A stretch of DNA of 64,000 bases, taken from Culex pipiens pallens. Its lineage: Eukaryota; Arthropoda; Insecta; Diptera; Culicidae. Shown piece after piece: positions 55,600 to 64,000 of this stretch. The stretch's first letter is position 1. Every line of letters starts with the position of its first letter. The stretch covers positions 135,450,998-135,514,997 of the forward strand of contig NC_068938.1 in the NCBI RefSeq assembly GCF_016801865.2, read 5' to 3'. The notes under the pieces are model-generated. The model had not been told where the DNA came from and did no database searches. It saw nothing but the letters and a program-made list of their open reading frames with translations. The translations under genes and the position numbers were made by a program.

Positions 55600-57210
55600 A
55601 TTGTGACATAACATTTTTGTCGTTTTTTTTAAATTCTGGACTTTTCAAATGCAAATTTTACGTTCTGATCATGAATCTATTAAAATCGACTTTCAATTCT
55701 ACTTTCAAAAAATAAATTCTCTATGCATATTCCTGAAAATTCTGCTGGAACATCCTGGGGATTGAGACTGGCTTATCACCCTAATACTCGGGGGTTCTTT
55801 CTCTTCACCATATAATAATTTCAATCAATCAGTGCTACTCCATGAGCAAAGCTTTAGAGTGAACGTAGAGGAAGAGAGATATCATATCAAAAGAATATGT
55901 TGTTTTAAGATACCATCGCAATAGGAAGTACTTTTGAAAAATCAGAGATCGAAAATTGTAGAGTCGACTTTTACTCTAAAAGCAGTTAAAAAATGATGAG
56001 CATGGGATTGCTTCTTTTGGAATCATAAATAAAATATTGACAGCTGTATTTTATTGAATCATAAATTATCTCATTTGCCAAAAAATCAACCATTTGAAGA
56101 ACCTATTTTTAGGTAAAAATATCCGATTATGTCTAAATATCAAACGGTCCAAACTGTCGATCGGGTGCCAGGATGCGGCTTTATTTCTTTATTAACATTT
56201 GATATTTAAACGGGCCACCTTCTTTTGTGTGAGTTTGCTAAAAATAGGTTCCACACAACAAAACCCCAGACCGAGCAAACCAATGTTATCTCCAGAATCA
56301 ATATTTGTCTAAAGGAAATATGCATTTATGAAGCAGTTGTTCCGATCGCTAATTAGTATCTCGTGCTTTACCAGGATTTAAAATTATGATTATTGTCTCT
56401 TGGTGCCACCTACAGTCACCAATATTTACGATATAAGCAAACATCAATGTGCAAAACAAGTGGATGTTGCTGCTGCGGAAAATTTGTTTACACTTACCGC
56501 TATTTCGGTTTAAAAAGCCGGTACACAGACCGAAATCTACCACCTGCCACACCGAGTTGCTGTGCTCGCGCTGACCGTAGAATTCACAACCAAAACAAAA
56601 CAAAAAATGCCACACACTCTAATCGACCATTGCAGCGGAAAACGCCGCGATCAATTTGGTGAGGCGAATAACTGCCGGCCGGCCTGGCCACCACTTCCCC
56701 GTGTGCTATGCCGGAATGAACTTGAGCTCTTGGAAATCTCATTAAAGCATGTCGATCGGCGTTTGCAGCTTCCGCAACGACCGCGACCACGACGTTGAGT
56801 TTTGTCTCGAGCTCTGCATTCTGCAGATCCGCTGTGCGTGTACAAAGAATTTAGCTTCGTCGTGCAGCTGAGTCAGACCGTGTTGACTGAAGACGAAACA
56901 GACTTGCTACATGACAGAAAGAGGACTTTTGCATTGGATAATGAGCGAGAAACAACGTTTGACTAGATACACAAAGTGTTGAACAATTGCGAAAGACTCG
57001 AATCCTTCATCACACGGTTCATTAACGAGCATCGTTTCAGCACATTTCCCACCTCTAATTAATTTCGTTTATTTCACATCAAACCAGCCAAGTTTTCACC
57101 ATTGCGCGCATTTTAATCTTATTTTCAAAAACCTGACAACACCGGCACACCGTGACGTCGTCCTGTCTCGTTGTGCCCATGCTACATTGTTTCCGAGCTC
57201 AATTTGATAC
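55600..57210. other. Interval without supported genes
   Basis: AT-rich to 56340; a GC-richer stretch at 56440-57000 has no usable exon on either strand and may be regulatory. Confidence 0.3.
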
Positions 57211-57215
57211 CAACG

Positions 57216-57250
57216 TATATATGACGAAACTGCGCGCGCGAGACCAGTTT
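57216..57250 (+). promoter_or_regulatory. Predicted TATA/initiator promoter
   Basis: TATATAT at 57216-57222 is followed 30 bases later by ACCAGTTTG (A at 57246), an initiator-like site. It lies about 1 kb upstream of the ATG at 58265. Confidence 0.4.
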
Positions 57251-58264
57251 GATGTTTATTCTAGTCTCTGTACTTGTTCTTGTTGCGTTTTTTATAGCTC
57301 AGTTTTTGAATAACAACGAAACGGATCTCTCGGTCTCGGATTGTTGCCATGTGACTCACTTCCGTTTAATCCATATTCAAAAATACCAGTTACAGCAGCA
57401 CGTTGCTGCGCTGGAAACGAGAGCAAAGTGGTTCTCTTTTGCGTATGGATAAATCTGTTTGTTATTGTTATCTCTGGAATATTAGAATATATTTAAACTA
57501 GAGTGTTCACCGGAGTTTGTGTAAATACGTATAGATATAATCTCGTTCGGTTTGAACCACCAATGTTTAGCGCAACTAGAGTTACTTTCAATGTTCAGTT
57601 CGGAAAGCCGTAATAGATTTAGAATCAATTCTCTTAGAGTTCTATGTCCAATGGTGTCTCTATCTTCACGATTCAAAAAGACTTGTCATAAAAGAATGCC
57701 AAAAATAATCATAATCACAATATTAATCATACCCTCATCCCGGAATAACCTCAATGTTATCTGTTTCAACAGTTGTGCTTCTGGTGAAGTTCTAGTTGCC
57801 TACACACTCATACCGTTTTACGTTTCTCATCCCTTTTTATGTTGTGTACCTGTACAGTGTACATGCCTTCGGCGCCTCATAATCCAGGAATCAAATTGTT
57901 TCTTTCTATCTGAATTACTTTCCAGAATGTGTATTTTCACTACAAATCGTTAGTTGTTCGTACCTACTAATGCCTGTTATCCGTAACTAGTCTTGTCCTG
58001 GGAGTACCCATCCAAAGTGAGGAATCGACTAACATCGTAAAATTAGTAAGGGTCCAATTTTCAAACGTCGTCTTCGTTATCAATCTTGTTGTGTTGTGTC
58101 CAGTATGTGGTACTGTCCCTAGATGTGGTACTCCACGTGGGAATGACAACGAATCGAAACTTAGCGCCTCAGAGTTACACTTCTTCGTCTCAACCGTCGT
58201 CGCAACAAAGTGATCTGTTTAGAATCGGCTGCAAATCCCACTTTAAGAACTATCCGAGAGGGTT

Positions 58265-58669
58265 ATGGAGCGCAAGGGCAGCTTTGACCACGTGAAGGCC
58301 CTGGTTAGCAGCATCCATGGATCGTTTCCCAGCTCCATACTTGTGGACGAAAATGTCCTCGCGACCAGTTTCCCAACCGGTGGGGATCAGTCCCGGGGGT
58401 CGGCCCCGATGACGCCAACACGGGCCACTCCCAACCGGGCCACCGAAACCGCTTCCCCGACCCCGGCGGACTCCGGAGGCACCGGCACCGAGTCCGGGAA
58501 CGTTTCGCCGAGCAAAATGCCCCATCGGCTTCGGATTCCGTCGCTGGTGGTCACGAACGCACTGACGCCGTACCTCCTCAGCAGCAATCCCGGAACCGGC
58601 GGCACCGGCGAAGGTGACCACTCCCTCCGGCGGTTCAGTTTTGCCCTCATGAGACGCCACTCCAACACG
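58265..58669 (+). CDS. Candidate alternative first coding exon (Ser/Thr/Pro-rich)
   Basis: ATG at 58265 (GGTT before ATGG) starts MERKGSFDHVKALVSSIHGS, then a Thr/Pro/Gly-rich low-complexity stretch, then RRFSFALMRRHSNT, reaching AACACG before GTACCT at 58670, 135 codons, phase 0. GC content and third-position bias are clearly higher than in the surroundings, which supports coding. RRFS and RRHSNT look like basophilic kinase sites. The donor is weak; another GT at 58614 would give phase 1. I do not recognise the protein. It may be the first exon of the promoter at 57216 and an alternative N-terminus of the gene begun at 41766. Confidence 0.55.
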
Positions 58670-58689
58670 GTACCTAAAACCACCACCAA

Positions 58690-60440
58690 ATCCTCCCGCT
58701 CTTTTTTTTATCTCTAGTCAAACCGTCCTGAGACTGTTGAACCTGACCTGCCTTGTGTCCTGCTGTTCTTGATTGATTTGATTGGAGTTCTTTGCGTTCT
58801 GCTAATACCAACTAACACTACCTCTCTGCAGTGTCAAAATCAAGCTCTCCTGTTAGTAATAGTCGACCCTTCTAACTTCTTTGCTTGTGTGTCTCCCCCC
58901 ATCTCCTAACAATCTACTTATCATCTGATAGTGTTTTCTCCCGAGTTCATTTCGAAATTCGATGTTAGTAGTGGTCTAGAACTCCCCTCCCATTGAGTTT
59001 TTTTCCTGTTACACAATTGGTCGTCCCACCCTAACGTATTATATCATGATCAACTCTGCAATGTGTTTTCGCTTCTGTTACTTAAATAAAAGTTTGTTGT
59101 GATCAATGATAACACTAATTTGTTAACCTCTCACATTATGCATGATAATTGTTAACTATTACAACTGTTAGTACAAATAGGGAATACTCTGTCAGTCACC
59201 CTCCAAAAATATCACATAAATTATTGGATGGATCAATTCTATGACATACAAGCCGGTGCACTAATGTGACCCAAATCCTTCCAAATCTCCACGAAAAGAT
59301 TCAAATGCCACTTGCTACTCATCAAATTCGCGAGAAACGATCGCAGCCGGCGGGGAGATTTGCATCCATCACGTGTTCATAAAATTCATATTTTGCGCAC
59401 TGTGGCATTTCCACTTAAAAATAAGCAAACACAGTTGGTCAGTCCACCCCGAACGACGAAGGAAGAACGAACGACTAATTAACTTTGTCAGCGGAACAGG
59501 CAGAAACGCCGCACTTGCCACACGATTAGTTTTCAAAAGGGTAGGACAGCAGCGGTGTGTCGTGGATCTTTCAACGGGTTTTCCAAGCCGCGCGCCACCC
59601 ACGCACAGTGATTGACGGCACACGGCTGACGGTTTCCAGTGACAGATTAAGTTTGGTGGGTGAATTTTCCCGAAAGGATTCGCAACATTGACGTTGGGAA
59701 AGTATCTGAGTTCTAAAAATAGATAGTTTCTATTTGGAATGGTTTCTAAAAATAGATAAAATAGTTTTGAACTAAGCCACAAAATTAACTTTATTGCCGA
59801 ATTCTTATTTTCTTATGTGCAAATGGGTCAAAAATTATTCAGAAATATCATTTTACTTAGCTTTTTCTTCAAATTTCACTTTTATTGAAAATTTAGAAAA
59901 CTTTTTCCTAGCAGCGATGGAAGAATCTTCATCAAAAGAAAATCTTTTGACGTTCATCAAGAGAATAAATCGGAAGAGAACTTAGTTCTCCTCTCTCGGA
60001 ACATCGATTTCTCTACTACATTGGCAGGTGTAATGTTACATGTCCACAAATGAGCTGTCACTGTTTGTAGATGAACAATGTTTGTAAACAAAACTAAATA
60101 AATTGATGTATAAGTGGTGCTAACAATGAAAATCACACAAAATTTTCTTCTGATTGATTTTTTTTTGGTTCGGGAGCGATTTTCTTTTGCGATTATGTGT
60201 GGTTCCACCACACCACTTTTTAATCAACAAATCTATATTGCCAAATTTAACAGATAATGCAAAAATTTCAAACGAATTCGGATCAAGTTTGTCCAAGTCC
60301 GGTTGCGGGAAGAAAAAAAAAATTACTAAACATAAAAAATATAAATGCTTTCGGAATGAATCAAGAATGACTAAAATAAAAGTAAGGAGAATTCGGCAAA
60401 AAATTGTCGCTTAAAAAATACCATTATTTCACTTATTACA
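58690..60440. other. Intron-like interval without recognised features
   Basis: C/T-rich just after the exon, then AT-rich. A GC-richer patch at 59330-59640 has open frames on both strands but no splice context. Confidence 0.35.
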
Positions 60441-60444
60441 AGTA

Positions 60445-61607
60445 TAGTCCAGACTCGATTATCCGAAGGCCTTGGCCAAATTTCACTTCGGATAATCGAA
60501 ACTTCGGATAATCAAAACTTTTCGATTGTTGAGCTTAAGTTTGACCCCTAAACTACTCTAAAGTGATTTAAAATTTTTAAATGCAGGATGGCGGCCAAAA
60601 TGGCGGTGATGAAATATTGAAAAAATACCCTGGGCCTTGTAAAGTCAAGGGGCATGATTTGATCCTAGTGCATTAGTTAAAATTTGGGTATAAATTCTTT
60701 TTTATAAGCACTATGGACACCACTTCATGCTACGAGAACTCGCTTTGCCGCAGCCCCAGGGCTTAAGCGTTGACCGATAAGCTGTCTTCGTGAACTAGGT
60801 AGTTCTCCGATAGTGAAAATATCACAATTGCACAAGACACCGCTGCATCTGTGACTTTTTCACTATCACAATGTGGGATTTAGGTTGGGATTTCAGGATA
60901 GTACAATTGATTTGTTGCTTAGCATTAGCATTTAAAATAAATCTGTATCCTTTACAAATATATTTGATGTTAAGGTTAGTTGCAATTGTTAAATAAGAGT
61001 AATGCTGTCAATAAACTTTGATTGATGTAGAATACTAGGCATTCTTTTATGTCAAATTGTTCATAGAGTCTCGATCAATCAATAATGTAATGATATCGGA
61101 CAAAATTCGTTGATCTGTTGATCTAACGGTTTTCGGATTATGGTTGTATCGACCATTGTTGCGAATCGAGGAACTACGGATCTTTTGACGTAAATGGTCA
61201 TTTCTTTTTCAAATCGCGATTTCTATCCTATTTGTATATCAGTTCATAAATTTTTATTGTTTTTGATAGAAGTAGTACTACAACAGTTAAAGGAACGTTT
61301 AGGGTTGAACATTAAGTTTAGAGGATTTTAGATAAAAGTTTAGATTTTCAATCCAAAGTAGTTAGCAAATGAATATTTGGACTTAAATGAATAATTGAAT
61401 AAGTTGGACTTATGAATAACACACAACTGTGCATTGATTCTAGAGTCAGATCCATACAGCGTCAATGTTTATTTGGTCGAAGTGTACTAATTCATTGGCA
61501 GATCTGATTCTAGTTGTAATGTACGAAAAGACTACTGACGAACGTGACAGGACGAGGGCCCAGTTTAGAGGTTTCAACATCAACGATGTGCGGCTGGACC
61601 ACCCTCC

Positions 61608-61653
<46 letters not shown>

Positions 61654-61884
61654 TGAAAAAATGCATTTTTTAATTTTTTAGAAATTCAACCATTTAAATT
61701 TGACTAAAATGGGGTCACAGAACTCGAAGTTGGTGTTAAAAGTAAAAATATACAAAAAAACAAGAAAAAAAAATTTTTTGTTCGTGTTTCGATTATGCGA
61801 AGTCCCATAAAAACCTTCGGATAATCGAATTTTATTCGTATTCGGATTCGATAATCGAGGCTTCGGATAATCGAGTCTGGACTG
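60445..61884. mobile_element. pogo/Tigger-like MITE family K, 1440 bp
   Basis: AGTCCAGACTCGATTATCCG at the left and CGGATAATCGAGTCTGGACT at the right are inverted ends with TA on both sides (60443-60444, 61885-61886). CTTCGGATAATCGA is repeated subterminally. CAGT-type ends with TTATCCG and TA duplication fit pogo/Tigger elements. It carries no transposase frame and contains a run of 42 A at 61609-61650. Confidence 0.8.
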
Positions 61885-62132
61885 TACTGCAATTTTATTG
61901 TGAAACTACTTAGTTTTCCTGTCATTCTAAAAAATAACAGCAATGAAAAGTTCAACTTTTCAGCACTTGTATCGAAAAGCAATACTTTTTGCTTCTGTTT
62001 TGATACTTATTTTGACGGCAAATAACATTCAAGCGGGAAAACTAACGTTTCACTAAACAAAAAAATATGGCGTTCCCTATGTTTCCCTTTTCAAATAAAA
62101 CTCTAGAAATATTCTTTCTGCAACTTGTTAAT

Positions 62133-62246
62133 TACCGTCATCAGAGGTGACATTGGGTCTGGGGGTGAAATTGGGTCATACAAATTTCAGTATTTTGTAT
62201 GACCCAATCTCACCCCCCAGACTCAATGTCACCCCTGATGGCGGTA
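62133..62246. repeat. Hairpin MITE family I, copy 2
   Basis: TACCGTCATCAGAGGTGACA and TGTCACCCCTGATGGCGGTA are inverted arms, with further pairing of GGGGGTGAAATTGGGTCATA against TATGACCCAATCTCACCCCC; the loop is only about 12 bases. Confidence 0.8.
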
Positions 62247-62424
62247 CCAAACTATTAGACCAATTTGTTTTCCTATCTCCCGATAGCAATATTTTCAAAT
62301 CTATGAAATAAGGTCTAATTTTCTGAAAGGTATTTGACTTAAAATACAAAAAAGTTTTAAATCTAAAAAAATTCAAGAATTATATCTTGAGACATCTTTA
62401 TATAACTTTCAGAGGTGATATAAT

Positions 62425-62735
62425 TCTAAAATAGTAGTTTATGCAACAAGTTGCAAAAAGAGGATTTTTTCAGCACGAGTCGTACATTTATCCAACGAGG
62501 TTCGCCGAGTTGGATAAATACGAAGAGTGCTGAAAAAATCAAGTTTCGCAACGAGTTCCATACAACATTTTTTGCAGTTCCGGAAAACACCCTTTGAGTG
62601 AAATTTTAAGTCAAATTTGCATGTATTTTGTCAATAAATCGTTTGAATAAAAAAATGATGAAAAGTGTTAGTGCTGAAAAGTAGAACTTTTCAGCATTTA
62701 TTTTGAAAATTGTTGCTATTCGATTCTGTTATTTT
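62425..62735 (+). repeat. Dispersed repeat family J, copy 2
   Basis: It matches the reverse complement of 48040-48420, including CAACAAGTTGCAAAAAGAGG and TGCTGAAAAGTAGAACTTTT. Confidence 0.65.
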
Positions 62736-62869
62736 TGGAACAGAAAAGTAGGCTATTTCGTCGTTCAAGAATGACAGGAAAAGTAAGTAGGTTCACGACG
62801 GAATTGCAAAAAAATAATTTTTGGTCAATTTTACATGCATCAAAAATTAAACCATCCACATTAACGACC

Positions 62870-63245
62870 CCCGGGTCTTGTGTGGTCTCTATTGCAAGTT
62901 TCTGCTCGAACCTAGGAGTCCGAAGGCTTGAATGGGGAGAGCACCCAAACCTCTTTCTACTCCAAGGAACCTTCTACCCCAGTGTTTGAACTGACGACCT
63001 TTGGATTGCGAGTCCAACCGCCGCCAGCCATTCCACCGGAGTAGGCTTGGTTTGGTGTGTTGTTTGTACTTATGGCATGGAGATGACTCCCACACCTGGA
63101 ATGACTTAACGGCCTAACAACCAAGGCCGGGACCGACATTTTACTTCCTCATCCGATGGAAGGTTGGAGCAGATGGGAATCGAACCCAGAATTATCCGCT
63201 TACAAAGCGGACAGCGTAACCATTCGGCCACGCACTGCCACATGC
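62870..63245 (-). mobile_element. Dimeric tRNA-derived SINE
   Basis: On the minus strand the first module (about 63240-63165) has an A box TGGCCGAATGG, an anticodon arm TCCGCTTTGTAAGCGGA (anticodon TGT) and a B box GGTTCGATTCC. The second module (about 63040-62975) has TGGCTGGCGGCGG, an arm TTGGACTCGCAATCCAA and a weak B box AGTTCAAAC. The acceptor stems do not pair properly, so neither is a working tRNA gene. Two tRNA-like units recall the Twin SINEs described from Culex pipiens, but the spacer here (about 120 bases) is longer than I remember for Twin. Confidence 0.65.
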
Positions 63246-63559
63246 ATGAAAACCTTTAATTCGACCAACATGCAATCCCTCCCAGAATTCAACCCTGTTT
63301 TTCAATCAGCTGTTCTAGCTTGTTTGGATTGTCCAGCATGCAGCCGCGAACTGTTTATTGAATTTTTATTCTCCCAATTTCTCTCCTTTTCTCTCTCTCA
63401 AACCATCATGTCAGTCAGCTGTGTTCTTCCCGAGAGAGCAAAACTCATTTCTCACCTGCAACAAAAAGCTGTGTACGATGGTCAAGGAGGTACAACCTGT
63501 GGTATTGTTGCACTACAATCGCGGCAACATCCGCCTTTTCGCGCTCAGCTGATTTCCTC

Positions 63560-63870
63560 TTGAAGTCCCAGCTGACGCTGGTTGTCGCGCGTCAATCTCC
63601 TTCCCACATAGAAAAATGGGCGGAAAATGGCCAAAAAGCGGGGACGTTTTGCCTGAAAGCGGGCCCGATTTTCAGCACGCTTTTTCCCCTCGTTGTGGCC
63701 TTTTTCGTGCCAGAATGCAACATTTAGGCGGGCGTTACGCATTTTGGCCGCTGTGTTACGCCCGTCTGTGGCACGCTTTTGGGCCCGTTTTGACCACGAT
63801 AACGGGCAAAAAAACGATGGCGGAACGGGGCACATTTTGGGGGTGCTTCTTCTTCTTTAGTATTTCCGGA
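63560..63870. other. GC-rich block of unknown nature
   Basis: The block is open in several frames and repeats short words such as CGGGC, GGCGGGCGTTACGC and GGCACGC. Neither strand gives a recognisable protein. It may be the start of a repeat that continues beyond the window. Confidence 0.3.
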
Positions 63871-64000
63871 TTCAGTTTAGAGCGGTTAGGGTGATCAATA
63901 CAAATAGGGTGACAAAAAAACAAAACAGATTAAAACGTTTATTCAAAGAATTCTTAAAATTACAATAAAAGCCAATAAACCTATTTAAAACTAGCTTATA

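Noticed and set aside
63157..63240. Functional tRNA-Thr gene on the minus strand
   Set aside because: A and B boxes and an anticodon arm are present, but the acceptor stem does not pair and the unit is part of a larger SINE.
1..64000. CRISPR arrays, rRNA genes, bacterial operons
   Set aside because: Tandem arrays found (42591-42721, 29487-30060) are transposon-internal or satellite-like; no spacer structure, cas genes or rRNA sequence is visible.

Overview
The window is insect nuclear DNA, almost certainly from a culicine mosquito (Culex is my best guess). It has split genes with GT-AG introns and insect-like protein sequences. Its intergenic and intronic DNA is AT-rich and packed with MITEs, BEL/Pao and Copia LTR retroelements, a Jockey-clade LINE and tRNA-derived SINE sequence. 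No prokaryotic feature, CRISPR array or rRNA gene is visible.

Layout: 1-1215 holds the 5' part of a decayed Jockey-type LINE on the minus strand. Positions 2921-15400 (minus) carry the phosphatidylserine synthase gene: exons at 15192-15400, 6575-6833, 6060-6512, 5661-5996 and 5517-5601, then two competing last exons, 5140-5246 and 2921-3003. Its 8.4-kb first intron holds a MITE, a BEL/Pao derivative with an open 1117-codon frame (8893-12243, plus) and further nested MITEs. Positions 16788-17937 are a stack of three MITE families. Positions 19502-26852 (plus) carry eIF3b in four exons; its 5.1-kb second intron is a MITE depot. Positions 29487-30060 hold a tandem repeat of about 210 bp. Positions 31153-34732 hold a young Copia derivative (minus) with 5-bp target duplications, nearly identical LTRs, a tRNA-iMet-type primer site and an open 979-codon frame that lost parts of integrase, RT and RNase H.

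From about 37.4 kb to the end I see no complete gene. There are three widely spaced short coding exons on the plus strand (41766-41936, 53319-53366, 58265-58669), each starting with an ATG and ending in phase 0 at a possible donor. Two have TATA plus initiator sequences upstream. I read them as possible alternative first exons of one long gene whose shared exons lie beyond the window; I could not identify it. The DNA between them is filled with foldback and TA-flanked MITEs.

The two confident host genes are housekeeping genes (ER membrane phospholipid synthesis, translation initiation) and are not functionally linked. The most unusual content is the pair of unrelated LTR retroelements, BEL and Copia, that both lost polymerase sequence yet kept a single long open frame, and the predicted alternative C-termini of phosphatidylserine synthase.
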